NCBI GenBank assembly: GCA_963837735.1
Contig: CAWIOM010000002.1
Location: 1 to 39,691 of the forward strand
Length of the DNA: 39,691 bases
Source: VRUE01 sp963837735
GTDB lineage: Bacteria; Actinomycetota; Thermoleophilia; Solirubrobacterales; 70-9
Direction: 5' to 3'
The translations under genes were made by a program, and so were the position numbers. The notes under the pieces are model-generated. The model was given only the letters and a program-made list of their open reading frames with translations. It searched no databases and had not been told where the DNA came from. This document shows, in pieces, positions 28,704-37,716 of this stretch (within the stretch, counting starts at the first letter, position 1; every line of letters starts with the position of its first letter).

Positions 28704-28985
28704 GTGCCTACCTATGTGATGCTCACCAACTTGACTGCCGACGGCGTCCGGACCCTCAAGAACAACCCGGGCCGGGTGTCCGAGGTCAACAGCGAGGTCG
28801 AGCAGATCGGCGCCAAGGTCGTCGCCCAGTACGCGACCCTGGGCCAGTACGACTTCGTCACCGTGATCGAGGCCCCTGACGACCAGACGATGGCCAAGGT
28901 CTCGGTCGAGCTCGGCTCGCGCGGGACGATGACCAGCCAGACGCTGACCGCGATCCCGTCCGAGGACTTCGCCGGCTCGATCTGA
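28704..28985 (+). CDS. GYD-domain protein
   Basis: A 93-residue protein of the GYD superfamily, a small ferredoxin-like fold of unknown function. It shows the typical YVMLTNLTADGVRTLKNNP start, the GQYDFVTVIEAPDD centre (GYD reads GQYD here) and a C-terminal VELGSRGTMTSQTLTAI. GAGGAGG (28692-28698) lies 5 nt before the GTG, and TAGGCT (28671-28676) is a plausible -10 box. It sits 28 nt upstream of purD and may be co-transcribed with it. Confidence 0.75.
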   Translation: MPTYVMLTNLTADGVRTLKNNPGRVSEVNSEVEQIGAKVVAQYATLGQYDFVTVIEAPDDQTMAKVSVELGSRGTMTSQTLTAIPSEDFAGSI

Positions 28986-29013
28986 GCGCCGCCGCGGGGA
29001 CAGGGAGAGCCGG

Positions 29014-30291
29014 ATGAGGATCCTCGTGGTCGGCGGCGGCGGGCGCGAGCACGCGATCGTGCGGGCGCTGGCCCGGTCCGCGCGCGCGCCGGAGCTGCTC
29101 TGCGCGCCCGGCAATGCCGGGATCGCCGCCGAGGCGGAGTGCCTGCCCGAGGTCGGCGCCGAGGACGTCGCGGCGATCGTCGCCGCGGCCCGCAGCCGGA
29201 GCGTCGACCTGGTCGCGATCGGGCCCGAGGCGGCGCTCGTCGCCGGCGCCGTCGATGCGCTGGCCGAAGCGGGGATCCCCGCCTTCGGCCCGAGCGCCGG
29301 GGCGGCCGAGCTCGAGGGGTCGAAGGCCTTCGCCAAGGAGCTGATGCGGGAGGCCGGGGTTCCGACTGCCGGACACGTCCTGCTGCGCAACCGCGAGCAG
29401 GCCATGGAGGAGATCTCCGACGCCTCCTATCCGATCGTGCTCAAGGCCGACGGACTGGCGGCCGGCAAGGGGGTGATCATCTGCGAGGCGGAGGACGACG
29501 CGATCGAGGCACTCGACGTCTTCTTCACCGAGCGGCGCTTCGGCGCCGGCGTGACCGTCGTGCTCGAGGAGTTCCTCGAGGGCGAGGAGCTCTCGCTGCT
29601 CGCCCTCTGCGACGGCGAGAACGTCGTCCCGCTCGCCCCCGCCCAGGACTACAAGCGGATCTTCGACGGAGACGAGGGGCCGAACACCGGCGGAATGGGC
29701 AGCTACTCGCCGGTGCCCGGCTTCGGCGCCGCCGAGGTCGAGGAGATCGTCGACGCGGTCCACCGGCCGACGCTGGCGGCGATGGCGCGCCGCGGCCTGC
29801 CCTTCCACGGCGTCCTCTACGCCGGCCTGATGATCGGGCCGGAGGGGCCCAAGGTGCTCGAGTTCAACGCCCGCTTCGGAGACCCCGAGACGCAGGCGGT
29901 GCTGCCGCGGCTGCGCTCGGACCTGGTCGAGCTGATGCTGGCGGCAGGCGAGCCCGGCGGGCTGGCCGGCGCCCGGGCGGAGTTCGCCGACGACTGGGCG
30001 GTGACGCTCGTCCTCGCCTCGGCGGGCTACCCGCAGTCCTCCTCGAGGGGCGACGTCATCCACGGCCTGGAGGAGGCGGCCGAGGGCGCCGAGATCACCC
30101 ACGCCGGGACCGCCTCGGCCGATGGCGAGATCGTCACCGCCGGGGGCCGCGTGCTGAACGTGACCGGGCTGGGCCCCACGCCTGCATCCGCTCGCGCGAG
30201 TGCTTACAGTGCGGCGAGCCGGATCTCCTTCGATGGAATGCAGATTCGCACCGACATTGCCGCCCGGGCCGTCGCGCGCGTGCCCGGATAA
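29014..30291 (+). CDS. purD: Phosphoribosylamine-glycine ligase
   Basis: Second step of de novo purine synthesis: joins glycine to phosphoribosylamine with ATP. 425 residues, full length. The N-terminus is RILVVGGGGREHAIVRALA. The ATP-grasp domain has YPIVLKADGLAAGKGVIIC, PAQDYKRIFDGDEGPNTGGMGSYSP and the metal-binding VLEFNARFGDPETQ. The ATG at 29014 is preceded by GGGAGA. It is first of purD-purE-purB. Confidence 0.95.
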   Translation: MRILVVGGGGREHAIVRALARSARAPELLCAPGNAGIAAEAECLPEVGAEDVAAIVAAARSRSVDLVAIGPEAALVAGAVDALAEAGIPAFGPSAGAAELEGSKAFAKELMREAGVPTAGHVLLRNREQAMEEISDASYPIVLKADGLAAGKGVIICEAEDDAIEALDVFFTERRFGAGVTVVLEEFLEGEELSLLALCDGENVVPLAPAQDYKRIFDGDEGPNTGGMGSYSPVPGFGAAEVEEIVDAVHRPTLAAMARRGLPFHGVLYAGLMIGPEGPKVLEFNARFGDPETQAVLPRLRSDLVELMLAAGEPGGLAGARAEFADDWAVTLVLASAGYPQSSSRGDVIHGLEEAAEGAEITHAGTASADGEIVTAGGRVLNVTGLGPTPASARASAYSAASRISFDGMQIRTDIAARAVARVPG

Positions 30292-30306
30292 CCCAGAGAG
30301 GATCAG

Positions 30307-30807
30307 ATGAGCGAGATCTCAGAGGACCCCGTGCCGAGCGAGGGCGGGCTCCCCGTCGAACCCGCCACGATGCCGGCCGTGGAGGAGGCCTTCGACGAAA
30401 TCGACGTCGACGAGCCGCTGGTCGGGATCATCATGGGCTCGAAGAACGACAAGCCGAAGATGCAGCCCGCCGGTGCCGCCCTGCACGACGCCGGCATCCG
30501 TTACGAGGTCCGCGTGATGAGCGCCCACCGCGACCCGGAGATGGTTCGCGAGTACTGCCAGAACGCGCGTATGCGCGGGCTGAAGGTGATCATCGCCGGG
30601 GCCGGGATGTCGGCGGCGCTGCCCGGGGTCGCCGCCGCCCACACCGACCTGCCGGTTGTCGGCGTGCCGATTCTCGGCAAGAGCCTGGGCGGGCTCGACG
30701 CCCTGCTCTCCGCCGTGCAGATGCCCCCCGGGATCCCCGTCGCCTGCGTCGCGATCGACGGAGCGAAGAACGCGGGGGTTCTGGCGGCGCGGATAATCAA
30801 CGCGTGA
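30307..30807 (+). CDS. purE: N5-carboxyaminoimidazole ribonucleotide mutase
   Basis: Rearranges N5-CAIR to CAIR in purine synthesis. The catalytic core is recognisable from residue 39: LVGIIMGSKNDKPKM (usually GSxSDxxxM), RVMSAHRDPEMV with the catalytic His, IAGAGMSAALPGVAAAHTDLPVVGVP and VQMPPGIPVACVAI. It has an acidic N-terminal extension of about 37 residues not needed in typical class I PurE. GAGAGGATC lies just upstream of the ATG. The stop overlaps the purB GTG (GTGA). Confidence 0.93.
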   Translation: MSEISEDPVPSEGGLPVEPATMPAVEEAFDEIDVDEPLVGIIMGSKNDKPKMQPAGAALHDAGIRYEVRVMSAHRDPEMVREYCQNARMRGLKVIIAGAGMSAALPGVAAAHTDLPVVGVPILGKSLGGLDALLSAVQMPPGIPVACVAIDGAKNAGVLAARIINA

Positions 30808-32087
30808 TCCCGAGGTACACACGCCCGGAGATGGCGGAGGTCTGGTCCCCGCAGCGGAAGATGGATTGCTGGCTCGAGGTCGAGCTGGCCGCGACCGAGG
30901 CCTGGGCGGAGGAGGGAATCGTGCCGAAGGAGGCGGCAGAGGCGGCGCGGGCAAGCGCGGCCTTCACCGTCGAGGCGGTCGACGAGCGCGAGCGGGTCAC
31001 CGACCACGACGTCGCCGCCTTCGTCGACGTCGTCGCCGCCTCGGTCGGCGAGCACGGGCGCTGGGTCCACTACGGGCTGACCTCCTCGGACGTCCTCGAT
31101 ACGGCCCTCGCCCTGCAGCTTCGCCAGGCCGGACAGGTGCTGCTCGCCGGCGCCGGGGCCTACCGAGATGCGTTGATCGAGCGGGCGCTCGAGCAGCGCG
31201 ACACGCTCTGCGTCGGGCGCACCCACGGCGTCCACGCCGAGCCGACCACCTTCGGCCTGCGCCTGGCGGGGTTCGCCTTCGAGGCCGACCGCAATCTCCG
31301 GCGCCTCACCGACTCCTTCGATCAGCTTGCCTTCGGCAAGCTCTCGGGCGCCGTCGGAACCTACGCCTCCGTCCCGCCGGCCGTCGAGGCACGGGTGATG
31401 GAGCGGCTCGGCCTCGGGCGCGAGGACGTCGCGACCCAGGTCATCCCGCGCGACCGCCACGCGGTTCTCGTCTCGACCATCGCGATCGCCGGCGCCGGGC
31501 TGGAGCGCTTCGCGACCGAGGTCCGGAACCTACAGCGGACCGAGGTCCGCGAGGTCGAGGAGCCCTTCGCCGCCGGCCAGAAGGGCTCCTCGGCGATGCC
31601 CCACAAGCGCAACCCAATCCGCACCGAGCGGATCACCGGCCTGGCGAGGGTGCTGCGCGGCTACGCGCAGGCGGGTTTCGAGAACGTCGCCCTCTGGCAT
31701 GAGCGCGACATCTCGCACTCCGGCGTCGAGCGGGTCATCCTCCCCGACGCGACGATCGGGCTCGACTACATGCAGGGACTGGCCACGGGCGTCGTTGAGG
31801 GGATGACGATCCGTGAGGACCGCATGCGCGAGAACCTCGAGCTCACCCACGGAGCGCTCTTCAGCCAGCGGGCGCTGACCGCCCTGGTCGAGTCCGGCAT
31901 GACTCGCGACGAGGCCTATCGCGTCGTCCAGGAGAACGCCCAGCGCGCCTGGGACACGGGCACCGAGTTCCGTGACCTGCTCGCCGTCGCCGCACCCGAC
32001 CTGGATCTCGACGGGGTCTTCGACCACGGCGCCTACCTCACCCAGTTGCCCGAGATCTTCGGGCGCCTCGAAGCTCTGCGCGGCTAA
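30804..32087 (+). CDS. purB: Adenylosuccinate lyase
   Basis: Cleaves SAICAR and adenylosuccinate, releasing fumarate, in purine synthesis. 427 residues from a GTG overlapping the purE stop. The motifs are VHYGLTSSDVLDTALALQLRQ, GRTHGVHAEPTTFGLRLAG (catalytic His) and the fumarase-superfamily signature GQKGSSAMPHKRNPIRTE with the flexible catalytic Ser loop. C-terminal helices complete the fold. No frame problems. It is last of this pur group. Confidence 0.95.
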   Translation: MIPRYTRPEMAEVWSPQRKMDCWLEVELAATEAWAEEGIVPKEAAEAARASAAFTVEAVDERERVTDHDVAAFVDVVAASVGEHGRWVHYGLTSSDVLDTALALQLRQAGQVLLAGAGAYRDALIERALEQRDTLCVGRTHGVHAEPTTFGLRLAGFAFEADRNLRRLTDSFDQLAFGKLSGAVGTYASVPPAVEARVMERLGLGREDVATQVIPRDRHAVLVSTIAIAGAGLERFATEVRNLQRTEVREVEEPFAAGQKGSSAMPHKRNPIRTERITGLARVLRGYAQAGFENVALWHERDISHSGVERVILPDATIGLDYMQGLATGVVEGMTIREDRMRENLELTHGALFSQRALTALVESGMTRDEAYRVVQENAQRAWDTGTEFRDLLAVAAPDLDLDGVFDHGAYLTQLPEIFGRLEALRG

Positions 32088-32125
32088 TCCACCTGGGGCG
32101 GGCGCGGAGTAGGGTTCGCGCTTCG

Positions 32126-32443
32126 ATGGTCCTTTACACATGTGGACAGAAGAAGCGCGGACCCGCCTTCGCCCATCCGTGTGCAAGGGCGGGCAAGGCC
32201 CTCGACGCAGCGGGCTACCGCTATGAGATCAGCGTCGTCGGGGGCTACCGGATGGTTCCCCTGACCTGGGGAAGCCGTGAGGACGATCGCGCCGAGGTGA
32301 AGGAGCTGAGCGGCACGAACGAGGTGCCGATCCTCGTCCTCGACGATGGAGAGGTGATCTCCGGCTCGGGGACGATCGCGCGGTGGGCCTCCGAACACCC
32401 GGAGGCGAAGGCCGCCGCCAGGAGCGACCGGGCCGGAGCCTAG
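32126..32443 (+). CDS. Glutaredoxin/GST N-terminal-like thiol-fold protein
   Basis: A 105-residue protein with the thioredoxin-like outline of a GST N-terminal or glutaredoxin domain: MVLYTCGQKKRGPAFAHPC, EVPILVLDDGEVISGSGTIARWA (cis-Pro and the SG recognition part). Instead of CxxC it has one Cys followed after 12 residues by HPC, so classical disulphide reductase activity is uncertain. TAGGGT ends 10 nt before the ATG. Its TAG overlaps the TAG of the convergent P450 within CTAG. Confidence 0.65.
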   Translation: MVLYTCGQKKRGPAFAHPCARAGKALDAAGYRYEISVVGGYRMVPLTWGSREDDRAEVKELSGTNEVPILVLDDGEVISGSGTIARWASEHPEAKAAARSDRAGA

Positions 32444-33819
32444 GCGGTGACGAGGTCGCGCGCCGGGTGGCGCGCGGTGAGGACGACCGGGGTCCCGTCG
32501 CGGGGAGAGAGCGTGACGTTGCGGCGGGCGACGCGCTCCGGGGCCGGGTCGGTCTTGCGCAGCTCGCAGCGGTTGAGTACCTCGCGCAGCACGATCCCGA
32601 TCTCGAACTCGGCGAAGGCGCCGCCGATGCAGCGCCGGACGCTGCCGCCGAAGGGGATCCAGGAATAGGTGTCGGGCCCCTCCTCGAGGAAGCGCTCCGG
32701 CCGGAAGGCGAAGGGCTCGGGGTAGGCGTCGGCGCGAGTGTGGGCGAGCCAGATCGAGGGCGTCACGTCGGTCCCCGCCGGCAGGGTGAGCCCGTCGGCG
32801 ACCAGGTCCTTGGCCAGCCGCCGGCCGGCCAGCGGGACGACGGGGCGCAGCCGCAGGGACTCGGTGATCGTCGCCCGCAGGTACTCGTCCTCGCCCTCCT
32901 CCAGGGAGTCGCGAAGGCGCTGCATCTGCTGCGGGTGGCGGAGGAGCAGATCGAAGGTCCAGGCGAGCGCCGTCGCCGTCGTCTCGTGGCCGGCGAGCAG
33001 CAGGGTCATCAGCTGGTCGCGCAGGTCGATGTCTGTCATCCCGTCCCCATCCTCGAAGCGGGCGAGGATCAGCGCCGAGAGGATGTCGTCGCGCTCGGCG
33101 AGGTCGTCCTTGACGCGGTGCTCGGCGATCTCGTCATAGAGCAGGTCGTCTATCTCCTTCAGGCGACCCTCGAACCTGGCCATCGGGTTGCCGCCGCCCG
33201 CGCGGCTGGTGAGGAGTGCGCGCAGCTGGGTGGAGGTCGAGGAGGTATCGGCGAGCAGCCCCCCGAGCAGCCCCCGCAGCCGCTCCAGCCGGGTCCCTTC
33301 GGAGACGCCGAAAACGACCCGCAGGATCACCTCGAGGGTTACCGCCTGCATGCGGGGATGAAGCGGGAAGGACTCGCCGAGCGGCCAGGAGTCGATCTCG
33401 GCGCCCACTATCCCCTGGACGATCGGCTCGTAGGAGCGCATCCGCTCGCCATGGAAGGCGGGAAGCATCAGCTTGCGGTGGGCGAGGTGGTCGGCGCCTT
33501 CGAGCAGCAGCAGCGAGCGGGCGCCGAGTATCGGTTCGAGGAAGATGTTGCGGCCGGGCGGCAGGCCGTGCTCGCGCTCTGTGTAGAGGGCTTTGATCGC
33601 GACCGGGTCGGAGAGCATCACCATCGGCCGCTCGAAGCCGAGGAACATGATGCTGAAGCTGTCGCCCAGCTCGCGGCGGCAGCGCTCCATGAAGGGAAGC
33701 GGGCGGAAGGCCCAGCTCAATGTCTGGCGCAGCGGGCTCATCGCCGGTTCGGGGGGCAAGGTCACGGGAGGGAGGATCGCAGACCCGGCACGCAACTCCG
33801 CTTCGCGGATGGTTAGCAT
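32440..33819 (-). CDS. Cytochrome P450
   Basis: Haem monooxygenase of 459 residues. The I-helix oxygen-binding motif is AGHETTATAL, the K-helix ExxR is ESLRLRP, and the haem-ligand loop is FGGSVRRCIGG with the axial Cys. No membrane anchor is evident, so it should be soluble. Partner ferredoxin or reductase genes are not in the window, and the substrate is unknown. ATG at 33819 is only 7 nt from the divergent purC ATG; a GTG at 33765 (VTLPPEPAMSPLRQTL) is a reasonable alternative start. Confidence 0.9.
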   Translation of the reverse strand: MLTIREAELRAGSAILPPVTLPPEPAMSPLRQTLSWAFRPLPFMERCRRELGDSFSIMFLGFERPMVMLSDPVAIKALYTEREHGLPPGRNIFLEPILGARSLLLLEGADHLAHRKLMLPAFHGERMRSYEPIVQGIVGAEIDSWPLGESFPLHPRMQAVTLEVILRVVFGVSEGTRLERLRGLLGGLLADTSSTSTQLRALLTSRAGGGNPMARFEGRLKEIDDLLYDEIAEHRVKDDLAERDDILSALILARFEDGDGMTDIDLRDQLMTLLLAGHETTATALAWTFDLLLRHPQQMQRLRDSLEEGEDEYLRATITESLRLRPVVPLAGRRLAKDLVADGLTLPAGTDVTPSIWLAHTRADAYPEPFAFRPERFLEEGPDTYSWIPFGGSVRRCIGGAFAEFEIGIVLREVLNRCELRKTDPAPERVARRNVTLSPRDGTPVVLTARHPARDLVTA

Positions 33820-33826
33820 CGGTTTA
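33814..33826 (+). promoter_or_regulatory. -10 element for a leaderless mRNA (purC)
   Basis: TAGCAT (33814-33819) is followed by 7 nt and the purC ATG at 33827, with no Shine-Dalgarno sequence. The box overlaps the possible ATG of the divergent P450 (33819-33817), so the two genes would compete for this stretch if that start is used. Confidence 0.5.
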
Positions 33827-34675
33827 ATGCCGTCGGTCGCCGATCTGAAGCTGCACTCCTCGGGAAAGGTCCGTGAGATCTACGAGTGGGAGGACGACCT
33901 CCTGCTGGTCGCCTCGGACAGGATCTCCACCTACGACGTGGTGATGCCGACGCCGGTGCCCGACAAGGGCAAGGTGCTCAACCGGATGTCGGAATTTTGG
34001 TTCGAGCTGACGGACGACATAGTCCCCAACCACTTCCTCTCCGCCGACGTGCCCGAAGAGGTCGCCGAACGGGCGATGCGGGTCCGGCGACTCGAGATGT
34101 ACCCGGTCGAGTGCGTGGTCCGCGGCTACCTCTCGGGCTCCGGCTGGAAGGAATACAGGGAGAGCGGCGCGGTCTGCGGGATCGAGCTGCCGCCGAACCT
34201 GCTGGAGTCCGACAAGCTGCCGGAGCCGATCTTCACCCCGGCGACCAAGGCCGAGATCGGCGACCACGACGAGAACGTCGACTTCGAGCGGGCGGCCGAA
34301 ATCGTCGGCGACCGGGCGCTGATGGAGGACCTGCGCCGGGTCTCGATCGAGGTCTACCAGCGAGGCGCCGACCACGCCGCCGAGCACGGGATCGTCCTCG
34401 CCGACACGAAGTTCGAGTTCGGCCGCCACGCCGGCGCCGAGATCGTCCTCGGCGACGAGGTCCTGACCCCGGACTCCTCCCGCTTCTGGCCGGCCAACCG
34501 CTACCGGCCGGGCTCCACGCCGCCCTCCTTCGACAAGCAGTACGTCCGCGACTGGGCGAGCCAGACCGGCTGGGACAAGAAGCCGCCGGCGCCGGAGCTG
34601 CCCCCCGACGTGGTCGAGCAGACGCGGGCCAAATACGTCGAGGCCTACGAGCGGATCACGGAGCTCTCCTTCTGA
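33827..34675 (+). CDS. purC: SAICAR synthetase
   Basis: Ligates aspartate to CAIR in purine synthesis. 282 residues. It contains LHSSGKVREIYEWEDDLLLVASDRIS, PVECVVRGYLSGSGWKEY, KLPEPIFTPATKAEIGDHDENV and LADTKFEFG, all diagnostic. ATG at 33827 matches the expected N-terminus; the longer frame upstream is antisense to the P450. Coupled to purS by TGATG. Confidence 0.95.
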   Translation: MPSVADLKLHSSGKVREIYEWEDDLLLVASDRISTYDVVMPTPVPDKGKVLNRMSEFWFELTDDIVPNHFLSADVPEEVAERAMRVRRLEMYPVECVVRGYLSGSGWKEYRESGAVCGIELPPNLLESDKLPEPIFTPATKAEIGDHDENVDFERAAEIVGDRALMEDLRRVSIEVYQRGADHAAEHGIVLADTKFEFGRHAGAEIVLGDEVLTPDSSRFWPANRYRPGSTPPSFDKQYVRDWASQTGWDKKPPAPELPPDVVEQTRAKYVEAYERITELSF

Positions 34676-34899
34676 TGACACGGGCACGGGTCCTGATCCG
34701 GCCCAAGGAGGGGATCCTCGACCCCCAGGGCAAGGCGGTCGAGCGGGCTTTGCCCGCGCTCGGCTTCGAGGGCGTCGAGCACGTCCGCGTCGGCCGCATG
34801 GTCGAGCTCGAGGCCGAGGACCCGGAGCGGCTCTCCGAACTCTGCGAGAAGCTGCTCGCCAACCCGTTGATCGAGGACTTCGAGATCGAAACGCTGTGA
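34675..34899 (+). CDS. purS: FGAM synthetase subunit PurS
   Basis: Small structural subunit that joins PurQ and PurL in the three-part phosphoribosylformylglycinamidine synthetase. 74 residues: RVLIRPKEGILDPQGKAVERALPALGF and the C-terminal LLANPLIEDFEIETL match the family. Its ATG overlaps the purC stop and its stop overlaps the purQ GTG (GTGA). Confidence 0.92.
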   Translation: MTRARVLIRPKEGILDPQGKAVERALPALGFEGVEHVRVGRMVELEAEDPERLSELCEKLLANPLIEDFEIETL

Positions 34900-35516
34900 T
34901 CTGGGGAGTGCTTCAGTTCCCCGGTTCATGCGATGAGCGGGACGCGCTGCACGCCTGCGGGATGCTCGGCGAGGCGCGGATGCTCTGGCACGAGGAGCGC
35001 GACCTGGGCGGCGTCGACGCGGTCGTCGTCCCCGGCGGCTTCTCCTACGGCGACTACCTGCGGGCCGGTGCCATCGCCCGCTTCTCGCCGGCGATGGAGG
35101 CCGTTGCCGAGCTGGCCGCGGCCGGTGGGCCGGTGCTGGGGATCTGCAACGGCTTCCAGGTCCTCTGCGAGGCGGGCCTGCTTCCCGGAGCCCTCCTCCT
35201 CAACGAGGACCTGCGCTTCGTCTGCCGCCAGGTCGACCTCATCCCCGGGCCGCTGTCGATTCCCGTCAAGCACGGGGAAGGGCGGTTCTGGGCTCCGGAC
35301 GAGGTGCTCGACGAGCTCGAGGCAGATGGCCAGGTCGCCTACCGCTACGCGCCGGGGCAGAACCCGAACGGGTCGGCGCGCGACATCGCCGGAGTCAGGA
35401 ACGAGGCCGGAAACGTGCTCGGTTTGATGCCCCACCCGGAGCACGCGGTGGATGAGCTCACGGGGTCCACCGACGGGCTGAAGGTATTCGAGGGCATAAC
35501 CGGGGCGGCGGCGTGA
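34896..35516 (+). CDS. purQ: FGAM synthetase glutaminase subunit PurQ (short internal gap)
   Basis: Class I glutamine amidotransferase that supplies ammonia to PurL. It has QFPGSCDERDALHA, the oxyanion region VVVPGGFSYGDYLRAGAIARF, the nucleophile GICNGFQVLCEAGLLPG and LMPHPEHAVDE with the catalytic His-Glu pair. Between FVCRQVDL and LSIPVKHGEGRF relatives usually carry about 13-18 more residues, including a conserved EN segment. Here the sequence runs straight through IPGP, an apparent in-frame deletion near 35240. GTG start overlaps purS. 206 residues. Confidence 0.9.
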   Translation: MIWGVLQFPGSCDERDALHACGMLGEARMLWHEERDLGGVDAVVVPGGFSYGDYLRAGAIARFSPAMEAVAELAAAGGPVLGICNGFQVLCEAGLLPGALLLNEDLRFVCRQVDLIPGPLSIPVKHGEGRFWAPDEVLDELEADGQVAYRYAPGQNPNGSARDIAGVRNEAGNVLGLMPHPEHAVDELTGSTDGLKVFEGITGAAA

Positions 35517-37699
35517 GCGTCGAGGTCGCAAAGCACCGCGAGCTCGGCCTCGCCGACTCCGAGTTCGAGCTGATCCTCGAGAAGCTCGGTCGCGAGCCGA
35601 ACGACGTCGAGCTGGCGATGTTCAGCCTGCTCTGGTCCGAGCACTGCGCCTACAAGCACTCGCGCAAGCTGCTGCGGCGGCTGCCGACCGAGGGCGAGCG
35701 GGTCGTGATGGGCCCGGGCGAGAACGCGGGCGCCGTCGACATCGGCAACGGCCACGCGATCGCCTTCAAGGTCGAGTCCCACAACCACCCGAGCGCGGTC
35801 GAGCCCTTTCAGGGGGCGGCGACGGGGGTCGGCGGCATCCTCCGCGACGTCTTCGCGCTCGGCGCTCGGCCGATCGCGATCCTCGACAGCCTCCGCTTCG
35901 GCGAGCTCGACTCGGAGCGCTCGCGCTTCCTGCTCGACGGGGCGGTGCGAGGAATCGGCCACTACGGCAACTCGATCGGGGTCGCCACGGTCGGCGGCGA
36001 GATCTACTTCGAGGAGCCCTACGAGCACAACTGCCTCGTCAACGCGATGTGCGTCGGGATCGCCAGGCAGGACGACATGGTCCGTGCCGCCGCGGCCGGG
36101 GTCGGCAACGCGGTCGTCCTGATGGGCGCCTCGACCGGCCGTGACGGCATCGGCGGCGCCTCGGTGCTCGCCTCCGCCGAGCTCGGCGAGGGCGACGAGG
36201 CAAAGCGGCCCACCGTGCAGATCGGCGACCCCTTCGAGGAGTCGAAGGTCCTCGAGTGCTGCCTCGAGCTGCTCGAGAAGGGGCTGCTCGTCTCCCTCCA
36301 GGACCTCGGCGCCGCCGGGCTGACGTCCTCGGCGAGCGAGATGGCCTCGGCCGGGGGGCTGGGGATCGACGTCGACGTCGCCCGCGTGCCGCTGCGCGAG
36401 GGCGACATGGAGCCCTTCGAGATCATGGTCTCGGAGTCGCAGGAGCGGATGCTCGGCGTGGTCGAGCCCGCGAAGGTCCCCGAGGTGCTCGCCGTCTGCG
36501 AGAAATGGCAGACCGGCTCGGCGGAGATCGGCCTCATTACCGATACCGGGCGGGTCCGGGTGCTGAAGGACGGGACGCTCGTCGGCGACATGCCGGTTGC
36601 CGCCCTCGTCGACGACTGCCCTCTGTACGACCTCAGCCCGGCCGAGCCGGACGGCTGGACCTACGGCAACCGGGCGACGCTGGCCCCCGAGGCATCGGCC
36701 GAGGAGACGCTGCTCGCCCTGCTCGCCTCCCCCAGCATCGCTTCCAAGCGTTGGGCCTTCGAGCAGTACGACTCGGTCGTCGGCTCGCGCACCGTGCGCC
36801 GTCCGGAGTCCGCCGACGCCGCCGTCCTCCAGGTCCCGGAGGCGGGGAACGCGATCGCGGTCTCGATCGACGGCAACGGACGGCGGGTCGCCTGCGACCC
36901 CTACGCGGGGACGGTCGAGGCGGTGCTCGAGTGCGCCCAGAACCTCGCCTGCGTCGGCGCCGAGCCGCTCGGCCTGACCAACTGCCTCAACTTCGGCAAC
37001 CCCGAGAAGCCGGGGCCGGCCTGGCAGCTCGATCGCGCGATAAGCGGCCTCGCCGACGCCTGCAAGGCGCTCGGGGTCCCCGTCGTCGGCGGCAACGTCT
37101 CCCTCTACAACGAGGGCCCCGAAGGCCCGATCTACCCGACCCCGGTCGTTGGCATGGTCGGCGAGCTGCCCGACCCCGGCCGGGTGGCGGGCTCCGCCTT
37201 CGTCGCCGAGGGCGACGCGATCGGCCTGCTCGGCCCCTTCTCCCCCACCCCGCACGGCTCGGAGCTCGCCAAGCTGCGCGGCGAGCTCGACTCGGGGCTG
37301 CCCGAGCCCGACGTCGCCGGGGTCGCGGCCTCCTGCGCCGTGATCCGCTTCGCGGTCCGCGAGGCCCGGCTCGCCTCCGTCCACGACGTCTCCGACGGCG
37401 GCCTCGCCTGCGCCCTCGCCGAGTCGGCGATCGGCGGCGGACTCGGCTGCCGGGTCGATCTACAGCCGCTCCGCGAACGCGGCTGCTCGCCCGAGGAGGC
37501 GCTCTTCGGCGAGGGGTCCGGCGGCTTCCTGGTCAGCGGCGGGCGCGAGGCGCTCGAGGAGATCGGCGCGACGATCGTCGGCGAGGTCGGCGGCGCGACG
37601 ATCGAGATCGCCGCCGGCGACCGCAGCCTCGCCCTACCGCTCGGCGACGCCGAGCGCGCCTGGCGCTCGCTCGCGGACCGCATCCACGCCGCTTCCTAG
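35513..37699 (+). CDS. purL: FGAM synthetase catalytic subunit PurL
   Basis: Converts FGAR, ATP and ammonia to FGAM. 728 residues, the small PurL form that needs PurS and PurQ. Motifs: FSLLWSEHCAYKHSRK, FKVESHNHPSAVEPFQGAATGVGGI, LQDLGAAGLTSSASEMA, LGLTNCLNFGNPEKP, VGGNVSLYNE and VHDVSDGGLACALAE. GTG at 35513 overlaps the purQ stop. The usual next gene purF is absent; an unrelated secreted-protein gene follows after 17 nt. Confidence 0.95.
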   Translation: MSVEVAKHRELGLADSEFELILEKLGREPNDVELAMFSLLWSEHCAYKHSRKLLRRLPTEGERVVMGPGENAGAVDIGNGHAIAFKVESHNHPSAVEPFQGAATGVGGILRDVFALGARPIAILDSLRFGELDSERSRFLLDGAVRGIGHYGNSIGVATVGGEIYFEEPYEHNCLVNAMCVGIARQDDMVRAAAAGVGNAVVLMGASTGRDGIGGASVLASAELGEGDEAKRPTVQIGDPFEESKVLECCLELLEKGLLVSLQDLGAAGLTSSASEMASAGGLGIDVDVARVPLREGDMEPFEIMVSESQERMLGVVEPAKVPEVLAVCEKWQTGSAEIGLITDTGRVRVLKDGTLVGDMPVAALVDDCPLYDLSPAEPDGWTYGNRATLAPEASAEETLLALLASPSIASKRWAFEQYDSVVGSRTVRRPESADAAVLQVPEAGNAIAVSIDGNGRRVACDPYAGTVEAVLECAQNLACVGAEPLGLTNCLNFGNPEKPGPAWQLDRAISGLADACKALGVPVVGGNVSLYNEGPEGPIYPTPVVGMVGELPDPGRVAGSAFVAEGDAIGLLGPFSPTPHGSELAKLRGELDSGLPEPDVAGVAASCAVIRFAVREARLASVHDVSDGGLACALAESAIGGGLGCRVDLQPLRERGCSPEEALFGEGSGGFLVSGGREALEEIGATIVGEVGGATIEIAAGDRSLALPLGDAERAWRSLADRIHAAS

Positions 37700-37703
37700 C
37701 GGT

Positions 37704-37716
37704 TACTGTCCAGCAG
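37704..37716 (+). promoter_or_regulatory. -10 element for a leaderless mRNA (37717 gene)
   Basis: TACTGT (37704-37709) is followed by 7 nt and the ATG at 37717. No Shine-Dalgarno sequence is present. Confidence 0.5.

Noticed and set aside
29139..32087. A 982-codon open frame spanning purD, purE and purB on the same strand
   Set aside because: It is an Arg/Gly/Ala-rich shadow frame through purD and purE that joins the genuine purB frame at the end; it has no recognisable domains before purB.
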